A DNA stretch of 64,000 bases, from positions 77,060 to 141,059 of the forward strand of contig JBNLBS010000010.1 of the NCBI GenBank assembly GCA_050303415.1, in the 5' to 3' direction. The notes beneath the pieces are model-generated. The model saw only the letters and a program-made list of their open reading frames with translations. It was not told where the DNA came from and ran no database searches. Both the position numbers and the translations under genes were made by a program. Positions 17,331-26,909 of the stretch are shown here, in pieces; the stretch's first letter is position 1; every line of letters starts with the position of its first letter. This stretch comes from JBNLBS01 sp050303415 (lineage in GTDB: Bacteria; Pseudomonadota; Gammaproteobacteria; Methylococcales; Methylomonadaceae).

Positions 17331-18680
17331 ATGACTGAGTTTATTTCTTGTTTTAAAGCCTATGATATTCGAGGCAGAGTCCCGGAGGAATTAAATGAAG
17401 GCCTGGCTTATGATATAGGCAGGGCCTTTATTGCCGAACTCAATTCATCTACAGTTGCTGTTGGGTATGATATCCGTCTTGAAAGTAAAGCACTGTCCGA
17501 GGCATTGATAAAAGGTCTTAATGATGCTGGCGCTAATGTCGTCAATCTTGGGTTGTGCGGTACAGAGGAAATTTATTTTGCTACTTTTTATCATCAATTA
17601 GATGGTGGGATTATGGTGACCGCCAGCCATAATCCAAAAGGCTATAACGGTATGAAACTGGTGGCAAAGGGTGCCAGACCCGTGTCCGGCGATTCAGGCT
17701 TAAAAGCAATCGAACAACGGACTCTAAATAAAGACCTGGGTATGAAAAAAGAACCGGGAACAAATGAGTTAAAAACCGATAAAACCCCATATATTCAACA
17801 TTTAATGGGCTACGTTGATTTGGCTGAGTTAAAGCCCTTGAAAATAGTCATGAACCCGGGTAACGGCAGTGCCGGACAGGTGGCTAGACTGTTGGCGGAG
17901 CGCTTGCCATTTGAATGTGTTTTTATCCATGATCAGCCCGATGGTAATTTTCCCAATGGAGTCCCTAATCCGTTGCTACCGGAGAATAGAATTTTAACGA
18001 CGGAGGCGGTCAAGCAATGTGGTGCGGATTTAGGTATTGCCTGGGATGGTGATTTCGATCGCTGTTTTTTATTTGATGAAAATGGAAATTTTATCGAGGG
18101 GTATTATCTGGTTGGCCTGTTAGCGGAAACCCTGTTGACCAAGAATCCGGGGGCGAAGATTATTCATGACCCCCGATTGACCTGGAATACTATTGATCAA
18201 GTCAGTGTTGCGGGAGGAAGAGCTATCCAGTCTAAAACCGGTCATGCTTTTATTAAACAACGAATGCGGCGGGAAGATGCGCTTTATGGTGGAGAAATGT
18301 CGGCGCATCATTATTTTAGGGAGTTTGCCTATTGCGACTCGGGTATGATTCCCTGGTTGTTAATTACGGAACTGATGTCTAAAACAGGGCGAACCTTATC
18401 GCAATTGGTTGCCGAACGTATGCAGGCATATCCGTGTTCCGGTGAAATAAATTATAAAGTGCATGATGCATCTTCCGTTCTGACAAGGCTCATGAATCAT
18501 TTTGCGCCGCTGGAACCGATTGTGGATAACACTGACGGTTTAAGTCTGGAATTTAAACAATGGCGAATGAATATTCGTTCATCCAATACCGAACCGTTGC
18601 TCAGGTTAAATGTGGAAAGCAGAGGTGATGCGGGGTTGGTCCAGGCCAAAGTAAAAGAAATAGAGGCATTCATCCTTTAG
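17331..18680 (+). CDS. manB: Phosphomannomutase
   Basis: A 449-residue alpha-D-phosphohexomutase converting mannose-6-P to mannose-1-P for manC. The phosphoserine loop TASHNPKGYNG, the metal loop DGDFDRC and the sugar-binding GEMSAHHYF are present, as is the phosphate-binding RSSNTEPLLRLN near the C-terminus. The start directly abuts the manC stop. Together with manC it supplies GDP-mannose for the polysaccharide locus. Naming as manB/cpsG is by family and context. Confidence 0.95.
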   Translation: MTEFISCFKAYDIRGRVPEELNEGLAYDIGRAFIAELNSSTVAVGYDIRLESKALSEALIKGLNDAGANVVNLGLCGTEEIYFATFYHQLDGGIMVTASHNPKGYNGMKLVAKGARPVSGDSGLKAIEQRTLNKDLGMKKEPGTNELKTDKTPYIQHLMGYVDLAELKPLKIVMNPGNGSAGQVARLLAERLPFECVFIHDQPDGNFPNGVPNPLLPENRILTTEAVKQCGADLGIAWDGDFDRCFLFDENGNFIEGYYLVGLLAETLLTKNPGAKIIHDPRLTWNTIDQVSVAGGRAIQSKTGHAFIKQRMRREDALYGGEMSAHHYFREFAYCDSGMIPWLLITELMSKTGRTLSQLVAERMQAYPCSGEINYKVHDASSVLTRLMNHFAPLEPIVDNTDGLSLEFKQWRMNIRSSNTEPLLRLNVESRGDAGLVQAKVKEIEAFIL

Positions 18681-18803
18681 TTTAATCAGCGTTGCTTAAA
18701 TATATGAATGTAAAGTCTGCAAGCAAGGTAGAGATTGGGTTACTCGGATAGAGCGCATAAAATTAACAATCATAGTGTTTTTCAGTAACAAAAACCTTAT
18801 TAA

Positions 18804-19763
18804 TCAAACACGTAAGTCAGTAATGTGCCGACAGAACCAGTCATAAGTGTGACTTAAGCCTTCTGTTAATGAAATAGAGGGTTGCCAGCCTAAGGCCGCA
18901 AGTTTAGTAGTATCCAGTAATTTTCTGGGTGTTCCATCCGGTTTACTGCTGTCAAATTTAATTTGCCCCTGGTAATTGACTACTTTTGCGATGGTTAAGG
19001 CCAGGTCTTTGATGCTGCAGTCTTTTCCAGTTCCTATATTGATATGGGAAAGCATGGGGTCGGTATGCTTTTGATAATTCGTTAGTGGGATATTCATTAA
19101 ATGTATACAGGCAGATGCCATATCATCCACATAGAGGAACTCCCGTTTGGGAGTGCCCGAACCCCAAACTACGACTTCCGGTTGTTTATTGACTTTTGCT
19201 TCATGAAATCGGCGGATCAAGCCGGGAATAACGTGGGAGTTTTCCGGGTGGAAATTATCATTAATGCCATATAAGTTGGTCGGCATTACACTTCGATAGT
19301 CCACTCCGTATTGGCGGTTATAGGATTCACAGAGTTTGATGCCGGCAATTTTTGCGATGGCGTATGGCTCATTGGTGGACTCTAATGCGCCGGTTAATAA
19401 TTCGGTTTCCTTCATGGGTTGTTCGGCAAGCTTCGGGTAAATGCAGGATGAGCCTAAAAATAATAGCTTTTTTACCTTGGATTGATATGCGGCATGCACA
19501 ATATTGGCTTCTATCATCAGGTTTTGATAAATAAATTCGGCCGGATATTCCTTATTAGCCCATATTCCGCCCACTTTGGCCGCTGCAAGGTAAATTTGAT
19601 CGACTTTTTTATCTGCCAGGAAATCAGTCACCTCAGCTTGGGATGTCAGATCAAGTTCCTTATGTGTTGCGGTAATCAGTTCTGTGTCTTCGGATTTCAA
19701 TCGGCGACAAATGGCTGACCCTACCATACCGTTATGACCGGCAACATAAATACGTTGTTTCAT
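18804..19763 (-). CDS. fcl: GDP-L-fucose synthase
   Basis: A 319-residue short-chain dehydrogenase/reductase that epimerises and reduces GDP-4-keto-6-deoxymannose to GDP-L-fucose. The NADP site VAGHNGMVGSAI is at the N-terminus, the catalytic SSCIYPK and YAIAKIAG are in mid-protein, and NLYGINDNFHPENSHV is diagnostic of Fcl/WcaG. It starts 5 bases after the gmd stop, so gmd-fcl is an operon. Confidence 0.96.
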   Translation of the reverse strand: MKQRIYVAGHNGMVGSAICRRLKSEDTELITATHKELDLTSQAEVTDFLADKKVDQIYLAAAKVGGIWANKEYPAEFIYQNLMIEANIVHAAYQSKVKKLLFLGSSCIYPKLAEQPMKETELLTGALESTNEPYAIAKIAGIKLCESYNRQYGVDYRSVMPTNLYGINDNFHPENSHVIPGLIRRFHEAKVNKQPEVVVWGSGTPKREFLYVDDMASACIHLMNIPLTNYQKHTDPMLSHINIGTGKDCSIKDLALTIAKVVNYQGQIKFDSSKPDGTPRKLLDTTKLAALGWQPSISLTEGLSHTYDWFCRHITDLRV

Positions 19764-19768
19764 ATTTC

Positions 19769-20884
19769 TTATTCTTTGTGTAAGGCGACGGCATAGCCAT
19801 GCTGTTTAAGTAAGGCAAATTGTTTTGCACTGTTTAAATCGTGTTGAACCATCTCAGAGATGAGTTCTGAGACTGTGATTTTGGGTGTCCAGCCCAGCTT
19901 TTCTTTGGCCTTGCTTGGATCGCCCAACAGGGTTTCGACTTCAGCGGGACGATAATATTTGGGATCGACAGCAATGATAACATCGCCCGGTTTGAGCTTG
20001 ATAGCATCGTCACCGGTAATTGATTCCACGATGCCTTTTTCATCAATACCGGTTCCCTGCCAGGAGAGAGTAATACCCAATTCTTTAGCCGCCATTTCGA
20101 CAAATTGACGCACTGAATATTGTTTACCGGTGGCAATCACATAGTCCTCAGGCTGTTCCTGTTGAAGCATAAGCCATTGCATCTCGACGTAATCTTTAGC
20201 ATGGCCCCAGTCTCTTAACGCATCCATATTACCCAGGTACAGACACTGCTCAAGTCCTTGGGAAATATTGGATAGGGCGCGAGTTATTTTTCGGGTAACA
20301 AAGGTTTCTCCGCGCCGAGGCGACTCATGGTTAAAGAGAATACCGTTACAGGCGTACATGCCATATGCTTCTCGATAATTGACTGCAATCCAGTAGGCAT
20401 ACATTTTTGCGACGGCATAGGGAGAACGGGGATAAAAAGGTGTGGTTTCTTTTTGTGGAGTTTCCTGAACCAAGCCGAATAACTCTGAGGTGGATGCCTG
20501 ATAAAAGCGGGTCTTTTTTTCCAGGCCTAAAAAACGGATCGCTTCAAGTAAGCGAAGTGTTCCTACTGCATCGACATCAGCCGTGTATTCAGGTGATTCA
20601 AATGAAACAGCAACATGTGATTGAGCCCCAAGATTGTAGACTTCATCCGGTTGTATTTGTTGTAAGATCCGAGTTAAGTTTGAACTGTCAGTCAGGTCGC
20701 CATAATGTAAACGGAAGTTAACGTTGGCTTCATGCGGATCCTGATAAATATGATCTATCCGTTCGGTATTAAATGATGAGGCACGGCGTTTAATGCCATG
20801 AACTTCATAGCCTTTTTCCAGTAAAAATTCAGCCAGGTAAGAACCATCCTGTCCTGTGATTCCTGTTATTAAAGCTTTTTTCAA
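19769..20884 (-). CDS. gmd: GDP-mannose 4,6-dehydratase
   Basis: A 371-residue NADP-dependent dehydratase forming GDP-4-keto-6-deoxymannose from GDP-mannose. GITGQDGSYLAEFL (NADP site), the QASTSELFG and YPRSPYAVAK catalytic segments and NGILFNHESPRRGETFV are all present. The start codon is TTG at 20884, supported by AAGGAG 6 bases upstream; no ATG fits. It is the first gene of gmd-fcl. Confidence 0.96.
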   Translation of the reverse strand: MKKALITGITGQDGSYLAEFLLEKGYEVHGIKRRASSFNTERIDHIYQDPHEANVNFRLHYGDLTDSSNLTRILQQIQPDEVYNLGAQSHVAVSFESPEYTADVDAVGTLRLLEAIRFLGLEKKTRFYQASTSELFGLVQETPQKETTPFYPRSPYAVAKMYAYWIAVNYREAYGMYACNGILFNHESPRRGETFVTRKITRALSNISQGLEQCLYLGNMDALRDWGHAKDYVEMQWLMLQQEQPEDYVIATGKQYSVRQFVEMAAKELGITLSWQGTGIDEKGIVESITGDDAIKLKPGDVIIAVDPKYYRPAEVETLLGDPSKAKEKLGWTPKITVSELISEMVQHDLNSAKQFALLKQHGYAVALHKE

Positions 20885-20983
20885 TGTTATCTCCTTGGCT
20901 TGTCTTTTGAGTGATGAATTATTGCTGCAATTCAGGAGTAATCAGTATGAGGCAAAAATATTCCAGCGGTAATTGATGCTGAT

Positions 20984-21928
20984 TTAAAATGGCAGCCAAT
21001 GTTTCCATGTGCGTTGAGAGGGCAAGGGTTTTATTTCCGGCTCGATTAAAGTAAAGAAACGCTTGGCCAGTACATTATAACTATGATTCTGAGTTGCCAA
21101 GCGGTATCCATTTTCAGCAATTTTATCGCTTAATTTCTGATCTTGCTGAAGCAACCGGATTTTATTCTGTAGTTCATTAATATCTCTATACAACACAATA
21201 TTTTCCATATCGATTAAGCCTTGCTGTTTCTCTTCAGCACCTTGACGAAATGCGATGAGTACGCAGCCGCAGGCCATGGCTTCGAAATTTTTTGTCATAT
21301 ACTCTGTTAAGCCGATATCCGCACTGACAAAATAGCGAATACGGTTAAGCGTTTCGACATATTCTTTACCCGGTTCAGTTCTTATGATGGTTAGCCCCAT
21401 CGTTTTTTGCAGTGTGGTTAAGAACTGTTCTCGTTGTGCATAGGTAGCGCTTTTGGTTCTACCGATAAAACCTAATTCTATATCGCGTTTGCAATATGTC
21501 AGCTTCATTAATGTGTGGTCAAAGCCTTTAGGCAAAAAACATACATCCAGGCCTTCGCGTTTTAGTTTTTCAGTCAAATTGACGCCAGTGCAAACAAGAC
21601 GGAAGCTTGCTAATGACCGATAAAACTTTAAAAATTTATTGTGCCATTTTGAATTAGGAATATAATTTTGACAGGCATCCTCTTCCAAAATAATTAAGTT
21701 TGGAATGGTGCGAATATATCGGCTTTGTTTATATATTCGTTTGAAATGGAGGTCAAATATTATTCTGTCATATTGAGCTACATTAATGTCTTTAAAGAAC
21801 CGGGAAAGTTGGCTTTGTTCGGTCTTATCCAAATGTCTGATGTCCAGATGGCATAGATCACCTAGAACCTTGTAAAAAGCATCGTTATTGGGCAATCGCT
21901 GGTCGGCAACTAAAGCTAATACTTTCAT
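20984..21928 (-). CDS. GT-B type glycosyltransferase-like protein
   Basis: A 314-residue protein with the look of a GT-B glycosyltransferase. The C-terminal half has IELGFIGRTKSATY, then a YFVSADIGLTEYMTKNFE stretch, and MACGCVLIAF, the usual nucleotide-sugar end of group 1 transferases. The N-terminal half is not recognised. It sits inside the surface polysaccharide locus, so transfer of a sugar onto the lipid-linked repeat unit is likely. Donor and acceptor are unknown. Confidence 0.7.
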   Translation of the reverse strand: MKVLALVADQRLPNNDAFYKVLGDLCHLDIRHLDKTEQSQLSRFFKDINVAQYDRIIFDLHFKRIYKQSRYIRTIPNLIILEEDACQNYIPNSKWHNKFLKFYRSLASFRLVCTGVNLTEKLKREGLDVCFLPKGFDHTLMKLTYCKRDIELGFIGRTKSATYAQREQFLTTLQKTMGLTIIRTEPGKEYVETLNRIRYFVSADIGLTEYMTKNFEAMACGCVLIAFRQGAEEKQQGLIDMENIVLYRDINELQNKIRLLQQDQKLSDKIAENGYRLATQNHSYNVLAKRFFTLIEPEIKPLPSQRTWKHWLPF

Positions 21929-22032
21929 ATTTAAACTAAGTGAAAATTCAACTGATTAATTTTATATTTGAGATGATACAATTTATCGCCATAAAACAAT
22001 AAAGAATATTTACTTTTAACAGACTTAATTTC

Positions 22033-22887
22033 ATGAAAAATGTCCCCATCGTTACAATCGCAATATCTTCATATAATCACGAAAAATATATTGAGCAATG
22101 TTTGAACAGCGTTTTAAAGCAAACATATCCGGCTATTGAATTGCTTGTTATTGATGATGGCTCAACGGATGACACTCCCAACATAATACAAAAAATGAGT
22201 GAACAACATGGTTTTTATTTCGAGCGTCAATTCAATAAAGGCCTAACCCGTACCTTAAATAAAGCACTTGCCATGGCAAAAGGAAAGTATTTTGCCCCCC
22301 TGGGTTCGGATGACATGATTTTTCCGAATAAAACCCAAATACAGGTAGACGTTTTGGAAAAGGATGATTCGATAGCAGTGTGTGGAGGTAATATCATTGA
22401 GGTGGATCAGGATGGCAAACAGAGAAAAAAACAGGCCTTTCATAGCTATAGAGAATTGAATTTTGACGATCTATTACTGAATAGAAAACCTGGTTTGCCA
22501 GCGCCGACATTAATGTTAAGAACCGACTGTTTTCGTGATCTGGGGGGCTATAATACCGAAATCAGGCTGGAAGATTTATATAGCCAGTTATTGCTGGCTC
22601 AAAACGGCTACAAACTGGTAGGCGTGGATGAGGTATTGTCGTACTATCGGGTACATTCGACCAATACCTACAAAAATTTTCAGTTTATGGTGGATAATGT
22701 ACTGCAGACTTTCTCGCTATTTAAGTCAGCGGAAAACTATGACCGAGCAGTCAATAAATATTTAATCAGCATGTTTGTAAAAACAGCGAATAAAGATAAA
22801 CAGTTAGCTAAGAAACTTTTAAAGTCAATTGATAAAAAGTTTTATTCTATTCGAATTCTTAAAGGGCTTTATCGTTTGTTGAGTTAA
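22033..22887 (+). CDS. Family 2 glycosyltransferase
   Basis: A 284-residue GT-A enzyme. The N-terminus reads VTIAISSYNHEKYIEQCLNS, then LLVIDDGSTDDT, and LGSDDMIF holds the metal-binding acidic pair. LPAPTLMLR and the later LEDLYSQLLLA match inverting GT2 enzymes of polysaccharide synthesis. It is read divergently from its neighbours in the locus. The sugar transferred cannot be told from sequence. Confidence 0.9.
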   Translation: MKNVPIVTIAISSYNHEKYIEQCLNSVLKQTYPAIELLVIDDGSTDDTPNIIQKMSEQHGFYFERQFNKGLTRTLNKALAMAKGKYFAPLGSDDMIFPNKTQIQVDVLEKDDSIAVCGGNIIEVDQDGKQRKKQAFHSYRELNFDDLLLNRKPGLPAPTLMLRTDCFRDLGGYNTEIRLEDLYSQLLLAQNGYKLVGVDEVLSYYRVHSTNTYKNFQFMVDNVLQTFSLFKSAENYDRAVNKYLISMFVKTANKDKQLAKKLLKSIDKKFYSIRILKGLYRLLS

Positions 22888-22923
22888 ATTTGGTGTATGA
22901 AGACATTGTAATTAACCGGCTAT

Positions 22924-23532
22924 CTAATAGTTATAAACATTACTGATAACTTTTGCCGGATTGCCTGCCGCGATAGAGTTTTTAGGGATATTTCCGGTTA
23001 CTACTGAACCGGCACCGATAACGCTGTTTCGGCCAATGGTAACGCCTTTTAGAATGATTGAGTTAATACCGATCCAAACATTGTCCTCTATTATTACTTG
23101 CCTGGTGACGCCGGGTTCAGATCTTTTCTCAGGGTGTATGCCGTGAAAATCAGCGTCAAAAATTTTTACTTGGGAACCAATTAAGCAGTGACTACCAATT
23201 TTTATTAATGATCTCGATATTAATTCACTGCCGTTCATTATACTGGTTTTATCACCGATTATAATACGGGCGCCGTTCTCCCGTGGCTGGAATAATATTG
23301 GGGCGCTGTTTGCACCAGCCAAGCTGTAACCAAGTTGAACACGATTGCCTAGTTTTAACGTACCTGGGCCTTGAAATCGGACAGGAACATGCAGTTTGAT
23401 CTTTTTTTCTATCAAAATCGTGCCGCCATGAAGCCAAACAGATAATTTCAGACTTAATCTATAGAATGGACGTAATATAAGCTTTTCCAGCCAAATTATA
23501 AATCTAAGCTGTATTTTTTTTTGACTTTTCAT
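22924..23532 (-). CDS. Hexapeptide-repeat acyltransferase
   Basis: About 202 residues forming a left-handed beta-helix O-acetyltransferase of the WcaF/LacA type. Hexapeptide turns run from IKLHVPVRF to GNPAKVIS. Histidine in KIFDADFHGIHP is the likely catalytic base, followed by IEDNVWIGINSIILKGV and GAGSVVTGNIP. A basic N-terminal region may contact the membrane. The start is taken at the ATG at 23532; a TTG at 23544 is possible. It is probably involved in acetylating a sugar of the surface polysaccharide. Confidence 0.85.
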   Translation of the reverse strand: MKSQKKIQLRFIIWLEKLILRPFYRLSLKLSVWLHGGTILIEKKIKLHVPVRFQGPGTLKLGNRVQLGYSLAGANSAPILFQPRENGARIIIGDKTSIMNGSELISRSLIKIGSHCLIGSQVKIFDADFHGIHPEKRSEPGVTRQVIIEDNVWIGINSIILKGVTIGRNSVIGAGSVVTGNIPKNSIAAGNPAKVISNVYNY

Positions 23533-23604
23533 TGTTTTGATCAAGCGTAATATCCGACCTAAATTTTATACCTTAGCCCTGTTTAGTGAGAGTATGTTGA
23601 GTTC

Positions 23605-24705
23605 TTAAGAATAATGTAAAAGTTTTTCAAGAATATAGTCTTGTTCATGCTCTGTTAAATGAGGGCCAATAGGCAGGCTAACAACTTCTGATGCCATTGT
23701 TTCAGTAATCGAGAAGCTTCCTTTTTTTAAATTAAGATGATCATAAGCTTCGGATAAATGAGGTGGAATCGGGTAATGAATCAAATGACCGATACCATTT
23801 TGGCTTAAAAAATCTATTAAAGCAGATCTGTCTTTTACCCGTATCACATATAAATGCCAGGCATGCTTTAGCCCATTCTGGCTGGCCGGGTTTTGTATAA
23901 CTGGGTGTTGAGCCAGGCAATTGGTATAGTTTTTTGCCAGGGCTTGTCTTCTATCGTTCCAGCTATCCAGGTGCTTTAATTTGACCCGCAAGAATGCCGC
24001 TTGAATTTCGTCCAGTCGGTTATTAAAGCCCTGGCAAATATTTTTATATTTAATTTTTGAACCATAGTTTCTTAGTATTCGGATTGCTTCAGCCAGTTCA
24101 GGGTCATTGGTAGTAATAGCCCCTCCGTCTCCCTGGGCACCAAGGTTTTTACCGGGATAAAAACTGAACCCGGCTGCGTCGCCAAGACTACCAACTCTTT
24201 TGTCTTTATATTTGGCACCATGTGCCTGAGCAGCATCTTCTATCACTTTAAGTTGGTGTTTCTTCGCTATTTTATTAATGCCATCCATATCCGCAGGCTG
24301 TCCATACAAATGAACGGCAATAATGGCCTTGGTATTTTTAGTAATAGCTTGTTTAATAAGGTCCGGGTTCAGATTGAAAGTTTTTTGCTCCGGTTCGACA
24401 GGAATCGGGGTCGCTCCAACATGGGATACAGCCAACCAAGTGGCAATATAGGTATTGGCAGGAACAATAACTTCATCACCTTCACCAATTTGTAAGGCTC
24501 TTAATATTAAGATCAGCGCATCCAAACCGTTACTGACCCCAACGCAATATTTAGTTTGGCAATAGTTGGCAAATTCCTGCTCAAAAGCTTCAACTTCTTC
24601 ACCTAGAATATACCAGCCGGAATTCATCACGCGCTGATAGGCGTTATCCATTTCCTCTTTTAATTCAAGGTAAGGCGCTTTTAAATCCAAAAAAGGGATA
24701 TGCAT
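23605..24705 (-). CDS. fdtB: DegT/DnrJ/EryC1 family sugar aminotransferase, FdtB-like
   Basis: A 366-residue PLP enzyme that aminates a 3-keto-6-deoxy dTDP-sugar. GVSNGLDALILILRAL binds the cofactor phosphate; VIEDAAQAHGA, FSFYPGKNLGAQGDGGAI (with the PLP lysine) and the NNRLDEIQAAFL segment are typical. The start overlaps the stop of the upstream fused acetyltransferase/isomerase gene (TAATG). That pairing is the dTDP-3-acetamido-3,6-dideoxyhexose pathway, so FdtB (Fuc3N) or QdtB (Qui3N) is likely. The choice between sugars cannot be made here. Confidence 0.85.
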   Translation of the reverse strand: MHIPFLDLKAPYLELKEEMDNAYQRVMNSGWYILGEEVEAFEQEFANYCQTKYCVGVSNGLDALILILRALQIGEGDEVIVPANTYIATWLAVSHVGATPIPVEPEQKTFNLNPDLIKQAITKNTKAIIAVHLYGQPADMDGINKIAKKHQLKVIEDAAQAHGAKYKDKRVGSLGDAAGFSFYPGKNLGAQGDGGAITTNDPELAEAIRILRNYGSKIKYKNICQGFNNRLDEIQAAFLRVKLKHLDSWNDRRQALAKNYTNCLAQHPVIQNPASQNGLKHAWHLYVIRVKDRSALIDFLSQNGIGHLIHYPIPPHLSEAYDHLNLKKGSFSITETMASEVVSLPIGPHLTEHEQDYILEKLLHYS

Positions 24706-25631
24706 TATTCTATTGCCCGCTTAAAATCATCGTAGTCTCTGATGTAATCATCAGCATCATAGCAATCAGAAGCAAGAACTAATAATACGGCATCGGTTGA
24801 ATATTTATATTGTACGCCCCAGACCATAGGTGGAATATGCAGGCCCACTCCCGGGTTGTCTAAAACGACTTCGACCGCATCGTGCCCATCGTCTACCATA
24901 ACGGTACATGAACCTTTGGTGCAAACCAAAAATTGATGGCAGGCTTTATGTGCATGTTCACCTCTGACATCTTTGCTGGGTACAGCATAAACAAGGAAAT
25001 AACGTTTAGGAATAAATGGGAGGTACCTATCATATTCGCCAAAAGACAAGGCACCTCTCAAGTCCTTGATTACTGGAAGTGAAATCAAGTTGACGACAGA
25101 CTTTTTTAATATATTTTTGCTGCCCTTAACCGGAGGGGTTATGTGACTAATACGTTGGTTTTTTGCATTGACATAACCAACAATCTGAGCGGGGTTACCA
25201 GTAACAACAGCATTGGGAGGTACATCTTTTGTCACAACTGCACCGGCTCCTACCATGGCCTTTTCGCCAATGGTTATTCCCGGCAGAACTGTTGCATTTG
25301 CGCCTATTGAGGCACCCTTATGTATTATTATGTGTTGAAATTTCTCGGGATATTGTTTGGATCTGGGATGTTTGTCATTGGTAAATGTTGCATTAGGACC
25401 TATAAACACATTATCCTCTACCCGAAGCCCTTCCCATAAATAAACACCACTTTTAACCGTGACATTGTTTCCGAGAATAACATCATTTTCGATAAAACAG
25501 TGAGCATTAATATTGCAGTTTTTACCAATCTCCGCGCCAGGCAATACAATTGAAAATTGCCAGATTTTACTGTCTTTTCCAATTTTATTGGATTGAACAT
25601 CGGCTAAAGGGTGGATAAAGCTAGTCGTCAT
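24705..25631 (-). CDS. Bifunctional sugar N-acetyltransferase / 3,4-ketoisomerase, FdtD/WxcM-like
   Basis: A 308-residue fusion. Residues about 1-155 are a left-handed beta-helix N-acetyltransferase, ending in the GNPAQIVGYV closing turn. Residues about 165-308 are a cupin ketoisomerase of the FdtA/QdtA type, with KDLRGALSFGE and the active-site RGEHAHKACHQ. The second half converts dTDP-4-keto-6-deoxyglucose to the 3-keto sugar, and the first half acetylates the amino sugar after FdtB. FdtD of Shewanella has the same fused layout. It overlaps its upstream neighbour by 11 bases and couples to fdtB by TAATG. No rmlA or rmlB lies in the window. Confidence 0.88.
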   Translation of the reverse strand: MTTSFIHPLADVQSNKIGKDSKIWQFSIVLPGAEIGKNCNINAHCFIENDVILGNNVTVKSGVYLWEGLRVEDNVFIGPNATFTNDKHPRSKQYPEKFQHIIIHKGASIGANATVLPGITIGEKAMVGAGAVVTKDVPPNAVVTGNPAQIVGYVNAKNQRISHITPPVKGSKNILKKSVVNLISLPVIKDLRGALSFGEYDRYLPFIPKRYFLVYAVPSKDVRGEHAHKACHQFLVCTKGSCTVMVDDGHDAVEVVLDNPGVGLHIPPMVWGVQYKYSTDAVLLVLASDCYDADDYIRDYDDFKRAIE

Positions 25632-26841
25632 AATTTATAAAAAAATTGGTTGTTTGTCTTAAGGCAAAACCGGCTTGAGTCGCTATATATAAAGCAAAAG
25701 GTAGCCAGATGATAAACCATTGTTCTTTAGGACGGGAAAAAAAAGCGCCGCCTTCTGTTAACGCGCAGGCAGAACCAAAGACAATGACTAAAAACAAGGT
25801 TCGATTTAAAAATGAATTTGATTTTAACATCATTTCTTTGAATATCTGCCAATACAAAAATAACCATAAGGTAAAACCAATAACACCGGTGCGTAATAAA
25901 ACTGATAAATGAATATTATGTGGTTCCGCCCAGGCAAAATTTCGTGATGTTGGATGGGGTACGGCAAAACTATTGTCCATACCGATGCCCAAAATAGGGT
26001 GTTGACTATAGACGCCCAAGCTATAACTCCATATATAAGGTCTATACGACAGTCCGCGATTGATAAATTGCTCAGGGTAACAGAAATAAATCAGTATGCC
26101 GCAAGTTAAACAGGCAATAAAAATAAACGATGCTTTTTTATTGCGATTAATGATTAAAAAAGCCAGCAACATAAAGGCTAAACCCAATAACGGTGTTCTG
26201 GAGTGGGTCATCAAAACAAAGACAGTAACGGGCATTAAGAGGATAAAGACTAAGCTATTTTTTTTCCAGCCCCAATCCATTTGTATTAATAGTGCCAGTA
26301 AAAAGGCCATATAAAAGCCAAATACATGAGCAGACAATAAGGGATTGTATAACACGCCCGATCCGGTGATTCTAGTTCCTAGCTGAGCATTGGCAATGGC
26401 ATAATGCTGGATTAAAAAATACCCGGCATAAACAGATGCGCCGATACATGCAAGCATTAATGTCTGTATAAACCGCTTGGGGGAATAGGTATAAATACAA
26501 ACGAATGCCATTATAAATGAAAAAATATACAGTGCGCGTTTTAAGTAGTGCAAGAAACTTCGGTCGGTATCAGACCAAAAAACACTGAAGCAGGCAAAAA
26601 GCAGAAAGATAAGCGCAGCTTTAAAAATTGAAGACAATTTAACCGCATAGATTAATCGCCACTCAAATAATAATGTCAGAATCACCGGCGCCAGAATTGC
26701 CCAATAAAAAACTGTTTTAAATTCATTACGACCCGTTAAGAAAAACATACCCCAAAAGAAACTTAATGTACCGATTGGGAGTAGGTATAAACTGATGTAT
26801 CTGGCAATATGTCCTTTTTTTTCTAAAATTAAGTCCATCAT
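25621..26841 (-). CDS. O-antigen polymerase/ligase family membrane protein
   Basis: A 406-residue protein with about 10-12 hydrophobic helices. It has the Wzy_C-type periplasmic loop SYRPYIWSYSLGVYSQHPILG followed by AEPHNIHLSVLLRTG, in which GIGMDNSF and PHNIHL are typical of the O-antigen ligase (WaaL) and polymerase (Wzy) group. Ligases and polymerases are hard to separate by sequence. It heads the minus-strand run with the dTDP-sugar genes, so it handles the repeat unit or chain made here. Confidence 0.87.
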   Translation of the reverse strand: MMDLILEKKGHIARYISLYLLPIGTLSFFWGMFFLTGRNEFKTVFYWAILAPVILTLLFEWRLIYAVKLSSIFKAALIFLLFACFSVFWSDTDRSFLHYLKRALYIFSFIMAFVCIYTYSPKRFIQTLMLACIGASVYAGYFLIQHYAIANAQLGTRITGSGVLYNPLLSAHVFGFYMAFLLALLIQMDWGWKKNSLVFILLMPVTVFVLMTHSRTPLLGLAFMLLAFLIINRNKKASFIFIACLTCGILIYFCYPEQFINRGLSYRPYIWSYSLGVYSQHPILGIGMDNSFAVPHPTSRNFAWAEPHNIHLSVLLRTGVIGFTLWLFLYWQIFKEMMLKSNSFLNRTLFLVIVFGSACALTEGGAFFSRPKEQWFIIWLPFALYIATQAGFALRQTTNFFINYDD

Positions 26842-26909
26842 CTGTCAAAAGATTAAAGTTAGGTTCCTTAAGGTATTATATCCGTGTAGAAAACATTAAT
26901 TAATACATT

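Noticed and set aside
15927..26841. Horizontally acquired island with flanking mobile ends
   Set aside because: Polysaccharide loci vary, but no integrase, IS, tRNA end or direct-repeat boundary is visible.
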